Below, piece by piece: positions 8,003 through 17,066 of a DNA stretch of 64,000 nucleotides. Both the position numbers and the translations under genes were made by a program. Location of the stretch: assembly GCA_964396845.1 (NCBI GenBank), contig CAYNGH010000001.1, forward strand, positions 29,778 through 93,777, written 5' to 3'. The notes beneath the pieces are model-generated. The model was not told the origin of the DNA. It worked only from the letters and a program-made list of their open reading frames with translations, and searched no databases. The first letter of the stretch is position 1, and each line of letters opens with the position of its first letter. This DNA comes from CAYNGH01 sp964396845. Its GTDB lineage: Bacteria; Vulcanimicrobiota; JAJTBE01; CAYNGH01.

Positions 8003-9535
8003 TCAGTTGTAACCCTTTGACCTGAGATAACTCAAAGCCCTGTCTAACTGGGCATCTTCATCTTCAAAGTTGAACCCCGGGGGGGATCCTTCGGCAATGT
8101 CGGGGAGGATCCCGTTATTGTTGATGGAAAACCCTTTGGGAGTATAGATTTTTTCTATAGTCAACTTGATGCCCGCCCCTTCTGCCAGCCGCCATGTTCG
8201 CTGGACAGAACCTTTCCCCCGGGTTCTGGTGCCGATGATGACGGCAATGCCATGATCCTTGAGGGATCCTGCGGCGATTTCCGATGATGATGCGGTATGT
8301 TCGTTCACCAGAACTACCACGGGTATGAAAACCACCCGGCGTCCCCGGACATGAATCCGCCTTTCTTTGTCGTCCCTGTGCCGGAAGGTGGCAATCAGGG
8401 ACCCCCTGGGGAGGAAAGCCCCGCAAAGTTGCTGGGCAGAACTGACCAGTCCTCCGGGATTGTTTCGCAAATCCAGCACCAGAGCGGAAATCTCCTTGCC
8501 TTCAAGGCTGGAATAAGCCCGACGGAATTCTTCGTCTAATTCTTCCTTGAAGCTGTCGATCCGGATATATCCGATCCTGTTGCCGATAACTTTTTCGTGG
8601 ACAGAATGAACCACGATCCGCCCCCGGATAATTTTAACCGTCAGGGCTTCATCTCCCCGCAATATAGAAAGGGTTACCGGGGTGTTCTCCTCTCCCTTGA
8701 TCCGGTTGGAAACCTGTTCCAGGCTTTCTCCTTTTACCGGTTTGCCATCAATATCAGTGATGAGATCCTCTTCCAGAAGACCTGCCTTCTGGGCAGGGCC
8801 TTCCTTGAAGACTTCCATTATCTTCACATGTTCCGTGTTTCTATCTTTGACAATCCTGATGCCGATGCCAAAATACTTGCTCTGATGGGTGCGCTCCAAA
8901 AACTCTTCATACTCGGCGGGGGAAAGAAACTCGCAGTGGTTGTCCTGCAGTCCTTCAATCATTCCCCGGATGCAGGCATAAAAGAGGATCCTCTGATCAA
9001 TCCTGTGGGAGTAAGCATCCGCCACTCCCTTGAAAAAACTTTCGTCGGAGGCCATATCATCAAGAGAATCCCTGGAAAATCCGCTCTCTTCGAGGATCAT
9101 TGCAATCTCGTTGCGGGCGCCTTCCATCAGGGTTGAGGTGGAAATCTCATCCACATAGTCCGATTGAATCCTCCCCAGCACAGACTGGCAAAGGCGCAGT
9201 GTCGGATTGAAGTCCAGGGGAGCCTGCCCCGTCAGGTATTGATGGTAATAGCTGTATTCATCAGGAGGCCTGACGGAGTCGTCAATTTCGAAATCATCTT
9301 CTGCCCTCGTCCTGGGCAGGTATGTGATGTCAGGCATGGGTTCTGCCGATGCGGTATCGGTGGAATTTACCGCCGAGGTTTTGCGGTTCGGATTTATGAG
9401 TTCCCTCAGATAAAGCTGTGCCTGGGGCGGAGCCAGAAGGTATAGAACAAAACCGAGTATTACAGCAAAAACCGCCAATATCCGGCGATAATCCTTTGAT
9501 TTGTCTTGTCTGGGGTTTTGTCCGTCCTGCTCCAT
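8003..9535 (-). CDS. S41 family C-terminal processing protease with PDZ domain
   Basis: A single N-terminal membrane anchor (~residues 19-38, ending before PPQAQ) places the rest in the periplasm. A ~190-residue region with little homology precedes a PDZ domain (~235-310, with YFGIGIRI and GPAQKAGLLEEDLI), then the S41 catalytic domain. The Ser/Lys dyad is S416 (TASSSE) and K441 (TRGKGSVQ), 25 apart as in E. coli Prc. Substrates are usually proteins with nonpolar C-termini; some homologues cut cell-wall hydrolases. The long insert between anchor and PDZ, with an SDYVDE-like segment, resembles the N-terminal domain of CtpA-type enzymes. It is first in the pair with the NamZ-like gene. Confidence 0.9.
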   Translation of the reverse strand: MEQDGQNPRQDKSKDYRRILAVFAVILGFVLYLLAPPQAQLYLRELINPNRKTSAVNSTDTASAEPMPDITYLPRTRAEDDFEIDDSVRPPDEYSYYHQYLTGQAPLDFNPTLRLCQSVLGRIQSDYVDEISTSTLMEGARNEIAMILEESGFSRDSLDDMASDESFFKGVADAYSHRIDQRILFYACIRGMIEGLQDNHCEFLSPAEYEEFLERTHQSKYFGIGIRIVKDRNTEHVKIMEVFKEGPAQKAGLLEEDLITDIDGKPVKGESLEQVSNRIKGEENTPVTLSILRGDEALTVKIIRGRIVVHSVHEKVIGNRIGYIRIDSFKEELDEEFRRAYSSLEGKEISALVLDLRNNPGGLVSSAQQLCGAFLPRGSLIATFRHRDDKERRIHVRGRRVVFIPVVVLVNEHTASSSEIAAGSLKDHGIAVIIGTRTRGKGSVQRTWRLAEGAGIKLTIEKIYTPKGFSINNNGILPDIAEGSPPGFNFEDEDAQLDRALSYLRSKGYN

Positions 9536-9643
9536 AAGACCATTTTAATGGAAAGTTGAAATAAAGGCAAGTACCCTGACGATGGAGGCTTTTTTTACAA
9601 CAGGCGGAATCTGTGTTTTGAAGCTATAATTATTGGAGAGCAT

Positions 9644-11002
9644 ATGAGCCGATATGAGGCTGATATCATAGTCGTAGGGGCCGGCCCTGCAGGAGTCTGT
9701 TGTGCCCTTTCCGCCTGCCGGAGTGGGGCCGGGGTCCTTCTGCTGGAGAGAGCGCCCATGGTGGGGGGAGTCCCTGCCGGAGCCAGGGTTCATTCCACCC
9801 TTACGTTTCATGGCAGGTATGGACAGCGGATTATCGGCGGAATAGCCGGTGAGATTATTGATCATATGAAAGCAGCCGGAGGGAGTCCCGGTCATCTGCG
9901 GGACACCGTGGGAGTTGCTCATTCGGTGACCCCTGTGGATCCTGATATTCTTCCCCTGGTGCTTCAGGATATGCTTCACCGGGAAGGAGTTCACCTTCTT
10001 CTGGAGGCCAGTTACCTTGGTTGCACCATGGACGGCCCCAGGATAAAATCCATCCATGGGGTTCATCCGGGAGGCAGTTTTACGGCAGAGGGCAGAGTTT
10101 TTGTGGACTGCACAGGTTCGGGCCGGCTTTCTGCCGATGCGGGAGCTTCTTTCCGGCAGGGCAGGGACGGGGTGGTGATGCCTGCCACATTAATGTTTGA
10201 AGTGGAACCGGTGGACATGGACCAGGTAATGGATTATGCCCTTTCCCACCGGGATCAGTTTCATCATGAAACCCTTTTTGATCACCTGAAAAAGTCCCCG
10301 GCACCGGGGTTTTCTGGTTTCTTTGACTTGTGGAGGGATGCCCGGCTTCCGGTTCCCAGGGATCGCCTGCTTTTCTATTCATCGGTCATTCCCGGTCGCG
10401 TTGGGATTAATTCAACCCGGATAACTCCTTTTGACCCTGAAGATCCCCTTTCAGTCACCAAAGCTTACCGGGAAGGCCGACGGCAGGTGCAGGCAATTAC
10501 CAGATTTCTCCGGGAGAAGATTCCCGGCTTTTCCTGCTGTCATCTGGCCTCAGTGGCGCCTTTTCTGGGAGTCCGGGAAGTCCGCCGGGTTGAAGGTGAA
10601 TATGTCCTGACTGCCGGGGATACGGCCATGGGGACTGTTTTTGAAGATCGGGTGGCCCTGGGCGGTTTTCCCGTGGATATTCATTCCCCCCAGGGTTCGG
10701 GCATCGAGTCGGCCCCTCTGGGTGGGAGGGGATATTACGGCATTCCATACAGATGCCTCATCCCAAAAGGTATTGACAATCTCCTGATGGCGGGGAAGTG
10801 TTTCTCCGGGGACTTCACAGCTCATGCCTCGGCTCGGGTTCAGGCGACTTCCATGGCCATGGGGCAGGGTGCCGGCGTTGCTTCTGCCATATGTATTCAG
10901 GAGAAAAAACCTCCCCGGGAGATTGATATAAGCAAAATCCAGGATGAAATCCTCCGGCAGGGAGGTCTTCTGGACCCGGCAGAAGAGGGTGATTTGCCCT
11001 GA
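9644..11002 (+). CDS. FAD-dependent oxidoreductase (FAD_oxidored family)
   Basis: The N-terminus carries the dinucleotide-binding GxGxxG motif (VVGAGPAGVCCALSA) and an acidic residue ending the second strand (LLLERA). A VFVDCTGSGRLSADAG block near residue 150 and a C-terminal LLMAGKCFSGDFTAHASARVQ block are typical of the FAD_oxidored group, in which many members have unknown substrates. GGAGAGCAT precedes ATG 9644. It overlaps or abuts the YfhO-like gene, so the two are probably cotranscribed. No redox cysteine pair or heme motif is visible. The group includes xanthan-lyase-annotated and hydroxylating enzymes, so I do not assign a reaction. Confidence 0.85.
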   Translation: MSRYEADIIVVGAGPAGVCCALSACRSGAGVLLLERAPMVGGVPAGARVHSTLTFHGRYGQRIIGGIAGEIIDHMKAAGGSPGHLRDTVGVAHSVTPVDPDILPLVLQDMLHREGVHLLLEASYLGCTMDGPRIKSIHGVHPGGSFTAEGRVFVDCTGSGRLSADAGASFRQGRDGVVMPATLMFEVEPVDMDQVMDYALSHRDQFHHETLFDHLKKSPAPGFSGFFDLWRDARLPVPRDRLLFYSSVIPGRVGINSTRITPFDPEDPLSVTKAYREGRRQVQAITRFLREKIPGFSCCHLASVAPFLGVREVRRVEGEYVLTAGDTAMGTVFEDRVALGGFPVDIHSPQGSGIESAPLGGRGYYGIPYRCLIPKGIDNLLMAGKCFSGDFTAHASARVQATSMAMGQGAGVASAICIQEKKPPREIDISKIQDEILRQGGLLDPAEEGDLP

Positions 11003-11046
11003 GGCTTACTGAAGAAAGAAAAAGCGACATTATCTGCCTTGTCATT

Positions 11047-13308
11047 ATGACGGCAGTGATGGTGATATTTTTCCGGGATCCCCTGCTGACAGGCCGGGCC
11101 TGGTTTGTCGAAGACATTGAGGGAGCTTTTTATCCGATACATAGTTTAAAATACCAGATGGGGCAGGCCCGGCAGATTTTCTTGTGGAATCCTTATATCT
11201 TTTCCGGCACTCCTTATCTGGCAGATCCCCAGTCGGCCATGTTCTATCCTCCCAACTGGATTTTTTTCCTTGTACCCACGGGACGGGCCATTGTATGGTT
11301 CATCTTCTTTCATTTTATTCTGGCCTCCGGGGGGAGTTATCTCTTTTTGCGGGCTCATCATTTTGAACCTTTTTCCTCTCTGGGCGGTGCCTTGTTTTTT
11401 TCCCTGTCAGGGTTTGCCCTGCTCCATATGATGCACTTGGGGATCCTCGGGGCTTATGCCCTGATTCCATGGGGGCTTTATCTGACCCGGAGGCTTATAG
11501 AGAGAGGTTCTCTTGTGTCGGTTTCCCTGCTGGGTCTTTACTTTGCCCTTCTCCTTTTCAACGGCAGTTTTCAGCTTGCCATGATGGCGGGGCTTATTAT
11601 TGCCCTTTACTTTGGCGGTCATCTGGACTTGAAGGGGTTTTTCCGCCGGGATCAGCTTCGGCTTTCGGGGCTGTTCATTCTGGCCTTGATACTGGGAATA
11701 ACCCTTGCCTCCATTCAACTGATTCCCACAGGGGAGCTTTATTTCAACACCCCAAGAGGTTCCGGCCTGACATTTCAGGATGCCACTGCGGGCTCCCTCA
11801 GGCCAGCGGATTTTCTGATGTCCCTGATCCCTGAATACCGGGGGAATCCCCTGAAGGGCACATACCGGGGCCATCATGCCTTCTGGGAGATATGCGTGTT
11901 TATCGGCATATTTCCCCTGCTGGGGGCTTTTCTGGGGCCTGCCATCTCCCCTGCCGGAGAAAAACGCCGGGTGGGGATTTTTCTGCTGACGGGTTTTCTG
12001 GGAGTTCTTCTGTCCCTGGGGGGAAATACTCCCCTGTATATGCTGATCCATAAAGTCCCTGTAATGGGATCCTTTCGGATACCTGCCCGTTATATAGTGC
12101 TGACCATCACCGCCCTTGCATATTTTCTGACTCTGACCCTGGATCAGTTCCCCGGGGCTTTTAAACGGCTGGAAAAACCCGCCCGGCGATGGCTGGGCAT
12201 TTGCCTGGCATTCTCGGTGGCGGTTTTCCTGGGCCTGCTGATATTCTTCATCCGGCGGGATGTGGCATCCATCAGGACCGGCTTTCTCTTTTTTGCCCTT
12301 GGGGGATCTGCTGGTCTGGCCCTGCTGATTTTGGGCTTTCTGGGCAAGATTCCCGCACTGCCGGCCCGGATTACTGCCCTGATCATCCTGGTGATTACTC
12401 CCATCCCTGCATCGATTCTCTGGAATCCTACAGTTCCCGGCGATTACTTTGCAACCCGATCAAGGCCCTTTCATCCTGTGGCAGAGCGGATTCCCCCGGT
12501 GCGGGTTCATTATTATCCCCCGGTAGAAATGAAGGACACCCTGAACCTGCCCTCCACCCGGAAGGTTTCCAACCTGCAGGGATACAACCCCCTTGCCCTG
12601 TCCCATTATCTGGAATACCTGGTGTTCAGTGAACTGGGCCGGCCCCTGGATCGGGAGATTATTCGAAGCCTCACCAGAAATGGCAACATATTCGGTCTGG
12701 AAAACCCCGACGGCCCTATGATACGGCTTTTGAATCCTTCACTGGATTACCGCTTCCATAAGATTGATCGGGGATACGGCATTTCAGCCCGGCAGGTTCC
12801 CGGAAGTCTTCCCCGATTTTTTCTGGCAGACAGGGCGGAAGTTGTCCCCGATGGCGAAGAGATGCTGAGAATCCTAAGTTCAAAGGATCATGATCCCCGG
12901 AAGGTTCTGTATTTGTCGGAGGATCCCGGCTTTGACCTGTCCCGGAAGCCCCATGACAAAAATAAAGAGAACCCTGATACCGGGGGGATTGAAGAGATTC
13001 GACTTTTAGAATACAGCCCGGATCGGATTCGTCTTTTAGTGAACACCCAACGGCCCTGCTGGCTTTTTCTCTCGGAGGTGTATTATCCCGGCTGGAAGGC
13101 ATCATTTGACGACAAGTCCCTGCCGGTTCTCCGGGCCAATCATGTCTTCCGGGCTGTGCCTGTTCCTGCCGGTTCTGGCCAGCTGGACATGGTCTTTCGA
13201 CCTTGGTCGTTAAAGACAGGAGCTGTTATAACACTGCTGGGGTTGGTTTTCTTGTTGTGGGTTGCTGTTTTTTCCTATATACGGCAATTACAGAGCCTCC
13301 CCAGATGA
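11047..13308 (+). CDS. YfhO-like polytopic membrane protein (GT-C superfamily-like)
   Basis: There are about 13 hydrophobic segments over residues 1-460, then a soluble region and a final membrane helix. The first loop reads FVEDIEGAFYPIH and WNPYIFSGTPYLADPQSAMFYPPNW, characteristic of YfhO proteins that glycosylate or modify wall polymers in Gram-positives. The C-terminal YYPGWKASFD segment is also a family hallmark. The first helix is cut short at ATG 11047. The frame is open upstream to a CTG at 10999-11001, which overlaps the stop of the FAD gene and would restore the helix, so the true start may be there. The 3' end overlaps the methyltransferase gene antisense by 83 bp. Lipid-linked sugar handling is inferred from the family. 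Confidence 0.85.
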   Translation: MTAVMVIFFRDPLLTGRAWFVEDIEGAFYPIHSLKYQMGQARQIFLWNPYIFSGTPYLADPQSAMFYPPNWIFFLVPTGRAIVWFIFFHFILASGGSYLFLRAHHFEPFSSLGGALFFSLSGFALLHMMHLGILGAYALIPWGLYLTRRLIERGSLVSVSLLGLYFALLLFNGSFQLAMMAGLIIALYFGGHLDLKGFFRRDQLRLSGLFILALILGITLASIQLIPTGELYFNTPRGSGLTFQDATAGSLRPADFLMSLIPEYRGNPLKGTYRGHHAFWEICVFIGIFPLLGAFLGPAISPAGEKRRVGIFLLTGFLGVLLSLGGNTPLYMLIHKVPVMGSFRIPARYIVLTITALAYFLTLTLDQFPGAFKRLEKPARRWLGICLAFSVAVFLGLLIFFIRRDVASIRTGFLFFALGGSAGLALLILGFLGKIPALPARITALIILVITPIPASILWNPTVPGDYFATRSRPFHPVAERIPPVRVHYYPPVEMKDTLNLPSTRKVSNLQGYNPLALSHYLEYLVFSELGRPLDREIIRSLTRNGNIFGLENPDGPMIRLLNPSLDYRFHKIDRGYGISARQVPGSLPRFFLADRAEVVPDGEEMLRILSSKDHDPRKVLYLSEDPGFDLSRKPHDKNKENPDTGGIEEIRLLEYSPDRIRLLVNTQRPCWLFLSEVYYPGWKASFDDKSLPVLRANHVFRAVPVPAGSGQLDMVFRPWSLKTGAVITLLGLVFLLWVAVFSYIRQLQSLPR

Positions 13309-13993
13309 TGGGAATCCGCCCCAGCATATAACGATCCAAGGCAAAGGCTTCTTCCATGGCCCGGTTTATTATCCCGGCAGGGGGAACTGTGTCGGATCCC
13401 ACTTCCCCCCTCCCGGTGATCCGGGATATCATTCGATCCAGGGCCATGAGGGGAAAAAGAATGCTGTTGAAGTATGACAGGAGGACCTTCTCCAGGGGCA
13501 GGCCATGGAACAGTTTCCCCAGCTGAGCTTTGGAGTACCTTCGCTTGTGATGGTGTCTTTCATCCCGGCAGGTCCACATCCATTGATGAGCCGGCACTGT
13601 GGCAATTATTATTCCCCCCGGGGAAACAAGGTTGACCCCGGCCATAGCTCCAGCCTTGTCCTCTTCGAGATGCTCCAGCACATCCATCATCAGGACCACA
13701 TCAAAGGTGTCAGGCTTCAGAGGAACTTCACCGGGGAGGGAGCCTTTCACAACCTCAATTCCTCTTTGTTTTGCAAACTCGATGGCTTCAGGGGAGGAGT
13801 CAAGTCCCGTGACCTGCTGAAAGAATGGCGCGAAGGCATGGAGGGTATATCCAGAGCCACATCCCAGGTCTGCCAGCTGACGGGCATCGGGAGCATAGCG
13901 ACGAATCAGCTCCAGCACGATCCGCCGTCGGGCGGCAAACCACCAGAACTTTTCCTCGTTGGAGAACATATCCCGGTAAAGCTCAGCTTCCAT
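13226..13993 (-). CDS. Class I SAM-dependent methyltransferase
   Basis: Motif I is LADLGCGSGYTL, followed by the acidic GLDSS and a DVVLMMDVLEHLEED motif, all typical of Methyltransf_23-like enzymes. The N-terminal EKFWWFAARRRIV segment is common to methyltransferases found in surface-polysaccharide and GT2 gene pairs. ATG 13993 lies inside the last codons of the upstream GT2 gene and has GGGAGG ten bases upstream. The 255-residue product has no membrane segment, but a basic C-terminal tail follows. Coupling to the GT2 gene suggests methylation of a lipid-linked sugar or polyprenyl acceptor; that is inference. Confidence 0.88.
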   Translation of the reverse strand: MEAELYRDMFSNEEKFWWFAARRRIVLELIRRYAPDARQLADLGCGSGYTLHAFAPFFQQVTGLDSSPEAIEFAKQRGIEVVKGSLPGEVPLKPDTFDVVLMMDVLEHLEEDKAGAMAGVNLVSPGGIIIATVPAHQWMWTCRDERHHHKRRYSKAQLGKLFHGLPLEKVLLSYFNSILFPLMALDRMISRITGRGEVGSDTVPPAGIINRAMEEAFALDRYMLGRIPIIWGGSVIAVYRKKQQPTTRKPTPAVL

Positions 13994-14945
13994 CCGGAGT
14001 ATCCTCCCTGATACCCTTGAATCCTTCTTCCCGGTCAATCACATACAGGGGACGGCCAAGGCACTGCTGGTAAATCTTGCCGATATATTCCCCGATAATA
14101 CCCAGAATGAACAGCTGAATCCCTCCCATAAAAAACATCCCCACCGCTAAAAGGGCATAGCCGGGAATGTTCAGCCCCCAGAACACCTTGTCGATTAAAA
14201 CCGCCAGACCTGCCATCAGGCTCACCAGGGTGACAAAAAAACCGATCCAGGTTGATACCCGCAGGGGCATGATGGAAAAGCCGGTCATGGCATCAAAAGA
14301 AAGCCACAGCAGTTTCAGGAAGCCGTAATTGGTGGTGCCTTGGTGACGGGCTTCCCGGCTGTAGGTTACCCCGGTCTGGCGAAAACCCAGCCATGAGAAC
14401 ATGCCCCGGATTAAGCGGTTGTAATCTCCCATCCGGCGGAATGCCAGCAGGACCCGGCGATCCACCAGCCGGAAATCCCCGGTATCCGGGGGCATTTTTA
14501 TCGGGGAGATGGCATTGAATACCCGGTAAAATAAAAATGATGTGAATTTCTTGAAAAAATTCTCACCGGGACGTTTCTCCCTTCGGGCATAGACCACCTG
14601 AAAGCCTTCCCGCCATTTTTCCACCAGCTGGACGATAACCTCCGGCGGATCCTGAAGATCCCCGTCGATGATCACCGTGCAATCTCCCTGTGCCCGATCC
14701 AGCCCTGCAGTGGTGGCAGCTTCGTGGCCGAAATTCCTTGAAAAGGAGATCATCTTAATCCGGGGGTCTTTTCTGGCCAGATCCAGAATTACATCAAGAG
14801 AGCCGTCGGTGGAGCCGTCATCCACCAGGATAATCTCATAATCCAGCCCTCCCGAGGCTTCCACTGCCTTCACCAGCCGTTCACAGAGAATCTCAAGGTT
14901 CTTTTCCTCGTTATGTATCGGCACTACAATCGAAATAAGATCCAT
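13983..14945 (-). CDS. GT2 glycosyltransferase of the DPM1/GtrB type with C-terminal membrane helices
   Basis: The N-terminal GT-A domain begins ISIVVPIHNEEKNL and contains VDDGSTDGS, FSRNFGHEAATTAG and VIIDGDLQDPPEV, the nucleotide-sugar and metal sites of the polyisoprenyl-phosphate glycosyltransferase group. A P-P-DTGDFRLVDRR segment is typical of the GtrB/ArnC branch. Two membrane helices (~230-285) anchor the C-terminus. These enzymes move a sugar from a nucleotide donor to undecaprenyl phosphate on the cytoplasmic face. GGGAG five bases ahead sets ATG 14945; a TTG four codons upstream is possible. With the downstream methyltransferase and the convergent YfhO-like gene it forms a glycan-modification locus. 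Confidence 0.93.
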   Translation of the reverse strand: MDLISIVVPIHNEEKNLEILCERLVKAVEASGGLDYEIILVDDGSTDGSLDVILDLARKDPRIKMISFSRNFGHEAATTAGLDRAQGDCTVIIDGDLQDPPEVIVQLVEKWREGFQVVYARREKRPGENFFKKFTSFLFYRVFNAISPIKMPPDTGDFRLVDRRVLLAFRRMGDYNRLIRGMFSWLGFRQTGVTYSREARHQGTTNYGFLKLLWLSFDAMTGFSIMPLRVSTWIGFFVTLVSLMAGLAVLIDKVFWGLNIPGYALLAVGMFFMGGIQLFILGIIGEYIGKIYQQCLGRPLYVIDREEGFKGIREDTPDGS

Positions 14946-15294
14946 AAAAACTCCCAACCCCCGATTTTAAATGGGGGAAAATAAGTCGGGATTATCACCA
15001 CCAGTTGGCCAAATCACCGGGCCGTGGGGCACTTTAGAAGTACCCAGTATGAGTCGGGATGTCATTGGGTTCTGGGTTAAGTGTCGGTGAGAGTTATCGC
15101 ATTCTAATGATCGGCGCAAAGCCTGTGATATATTACCCAAATGAAAAACAATGCCGACTCCCTTAATTGAAACTTCTGCCCAGAAGAAAACATCCCTCCA
15201 CTAATTACACCTGTTCTGGAGGAATTTGCCCGGCGGGTTTTAATCTAACTGGTAACCAGGAAATTTGACAATATCAGTTATAAGGAGGATTTAT
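14946..15294. other. Intergenic gap between divergent GT2 and fba genes
   Basis: No coding frame is convincing. The first 85 bp hold a copy of a dispersed sequence also found at the window end. A second AGTCGGGATGTCAT-like block lies near 15049. The right part supplies the ribosome site for fba; I see no confident promoter or riboswitch. Confidence 0.5.
14951..15030. repeat. Dispersed ~75-bp repeat, copy A
   Basis: CCCCCGATTT/AAATGGGGG can form a hairpin, followed by GTCGGGATTATCA and, 25 bases on, ATCACCGGGCCGT. The same order of blocks occurs at 63793-63866 (AATGGGGGAACAT, AGTCGTGATTGTCAT, CTATCGGGCCGT). Confidence 0.55.
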
Positions 15295-16311
15295 ATGTCA
15301 ACAACAGTCAATTACAAGGATCTGGGACTGGTCAACAGCCGGGAGATGTTCAAGCATGCCATGAAAAAAGGCTTTGCAGTTCCCGGATATAATTTCAACA
15401 ATATGGAGCAGTTGCAGGCGATTATGACCGGTTGCGCCCGGACCGATTCCCCGGTTATTCTTCAGGTGTCCAAAGGCGCCAGGGAATATGCCAACGAAAC
15501 CCTGCTCCGATACATGGCCATGGGGGCTGTGGAGATGGTGAAAAAAGACTACAACAGCAGGATCCCCGTGGTGCTTCATCTGGATCATGGCGACAGCTTT
15601 GAGATTTGCAAGTCCTGCATCGACTCCGGTTTCTCATCGGTGATGATTGATGGCTCGGCTCATTCCTTCGAGGACAACATCGCCCTGACCAAAAAGGTGG
15701 TGGCATATGCCCATCCCAGGGATGTCACTGTGGAAGGCGAATTGGGAGTGCTGGCCGGGATCGAGGATGATGTATCCCACGAGAAATCCCACTATACCCA
15801 GCCTGAAGAAGTAGAAGAGTTTGTATCCCGCACCGGGGTTGACAGTCTGGCCATTTCCATCGGCACATCCCATGGGGCATATAAGTTCAAGGTGAAGCCC
15901 GGCGAAGAACCCCCGCCCCTTCGTTTTGATATTCTCGATGAGATCGAACGCAGAATCCCCGGTTTTCCCATTGTTCTCCACGGCTCCTCATCGGTGCTTC
16001 CGGAATTTGTAGAAATCATCAACAAGTTTGGCGGAAACATGGAAAACGCAGTGGGAGTGCCAGAGCATCAGCTTAGGAAAGCTGCCAAAAGCGCGGTTTG
16101 CAAGGTGAACATCGACAGCGACGGACGACTGGTAGTCACCGCCATTATTCGCAAGGTGCTGGCGGAACAGCCCAAGCAGTTTGATCCCCGGAAATACCTG
16201 GGGCCTGCCCGGGAAGAGCTTGTCAAGATGATTATGCGGAAAAACGAAGAAGTGCTGGGTTCAGCAGGCCATGGATCCGCCATTGCCGATTCAGCTAAAG
16301 CCGCGGTCTGA
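15295..16311 (+). CDS. fba: Class II fructose-1,6-bisphosphate aldolase family protein
   Basis: The TIM-barrel zinc aldolase signatures are present: FAVPGYNFNNMEQLQ, the LHLDHGD metal site (H98), VMIDGSAHSFEDNI, EGELG, SIGTSHGAYKF and LHGSSS. Length is 338 residues. TAAGGAGGATTTAT directly before ATG 15295 decides this start over an in-frame ATG 30 bases upstream. The enzyme splits fructose-1,6-bisphosphate to DHAP and glyceraldehyde-3-phosphate in glycolysis, or runs in reverse. The subgroup with EEVEEFVSRTGVDSLA includes tagatose- and fructose-bisphosphate aldolases, so the sugar preference is inferred. It stands alone, followed by a strong hairpin. Confidence 0.93.
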   Translation: MSTTVNYKDLGLVNSREMFKHAMKKGFAVPGYNFNNMEQLQAIMTGCARTDSPVILQVSKGAREYANETLLRYMAMGAVEMVKKDYNSRIPVVLHLDHGDSFEICKSCIDSGFSSVMIDGSAHSFEDNIALTKKVVAYAHPRDVTVEGELGVLAGIEDDVSHEKSHYTQPEEVEEFVSRTGVDSLAISIGTSHGAYKFKVKPGEEPPPLRFDILDEIERRIPGFPIVLHGSSSVLPEFVEIINKFGGNMENAVGVPEHQLRKAAKSAVCKVNIDSDGRLVVTAIIRKVLAEQPKQFDPRKYLGPAREELVKMIMRKNEEVLGSAGHGSAIADSAKAAV

Positions 16312-16338
16312 GGAATCCCGAAAGTGATTGTTTCAAAC

Positions 16339-16364
16339 AAGGCCGTCCCTTTTGGGGCGGCCTT
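16339..16364 (+). terminator. Strong GC-rich hairpin after fba
   Basis: An 11-bp stem (AAGGCCGTCCC with GGGGCGGCCTT, one G-T pair) closes on TTTT, 27 bp after the fba stop. The T-run is poor (GGGATATTAATTC), so termination may be partial. Confidence 0.6.
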
Positions 16365-16380
16365 GGGATATTAATTCTTG

Positions 16381-16437
16381 GTGTTCGGCTAAGCAATATG
16401 TCCCAGTGGTTGCGCCGTCAGGATGGGGTTTCCTGTC
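16381..16437 (+). repeat. Copy of a small inverted-repeat element (left part)
   Basis: It starts GTGTTCGGCTAAGCAATATG and matches 27118-27173 at about four of five bases over 55 bp. Its first 12 bases are exactly the reverse complement of the right end of the other copy (27175-27186). No right terminal repeat is visible in this copy. Confidence 0.6.
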
Positions 16438-16558
16438 GCACCACCGGCAGTAGAATAATACGCTTCGAAACCCAACCCTGACAGCTGAGGTATTGATGGA
16501 ACAAGGATTTTAATCTTAATCGAATACGGATGGACATTAACGAAAATGAGGTGCTTTG

Positions 16559-16942
16559 ATGTATCGTGTTGTGGCAGGGCATCATTTTGACTCGGCTCAT
16601 TACCTGAGGGGATACCAGGGCAAGTGCAGCCGGCTCCATGGCCACCGGTGGGAGGTGGAAGCAGAAATCCGGGGTGAGGAGCTGAATCCCCTGGGGATGC
16701 TGATAGACTTTTCCATCCTGAAAAAACTACTCCGGGAAGTGGCAGAACCTCTGGATCATCAGAATCTGTCAGAGATTTCTCCCTTTGACACGATAAATCC
16801 CACCGCAGAGAATATTGCCGGCTACATATATCATCAGATGAAAGACAAGATGACTCCCGACACACTGCCCCCAAAAGCCTGCCTTTACAAGGTGACGGTA
16901 TGGGAGTCGCCGGAATGCCGGGCAGAATATTCAGAAAAATAA
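16559..16942 (+). CDS. queD: 6-carboxy-tetrahydropterin synthase / 6-pyruvoyl-tetrahydropterin synthase family
   Basis: The 127-residue protein has the full T-fold motif set: zinc ligands H14 (FDSAH), H27 and H29 (LHGHRW), the catalytic C23 (GKCSR), a GMLIDFSILK strand and a C-terminal VWESPE glutamate. In bacteria QueD turns dihydroneopterin triphosphate into carboxy-tetrahydropterin, the second step to the queuosine precursor preQ0. GAGGTG is placed ahead of ATG 16559. No other queuosine genes are nearby, and no tetrahydrobiopterin partner is seen, so QueD is the likelier role. It is monocistronic. Confidence 0.92.
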   Translation: MYRVVAGHHFDSAHYLRGYQGKCSRLHGHRWEVEAEIRGEELNPLGMLIDFSILKKLLREVAEPLDHQNLSEISPFDTINPTAENIAGYIYHQMKDKMTPDTLPPKACLYKVTVWESPECRAEYSEK

Positions 16943-17066
16943 TAATTATAGACAGGGTGGAGATTCTTTCTTTAAGAAGTGTATAATAATTTTGATGCAA
17001 ATGTAAACTGACAGAAAGTCTATTTGATAAAAATATATAAATAGGCAAAATTATTCAAGGTGTTTT

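Noticed and set aside
14946..15294. tRNA or riboswitch in the gap before fba
   Set aside because: No cloverleaf or known aptamer core could be found by reading.
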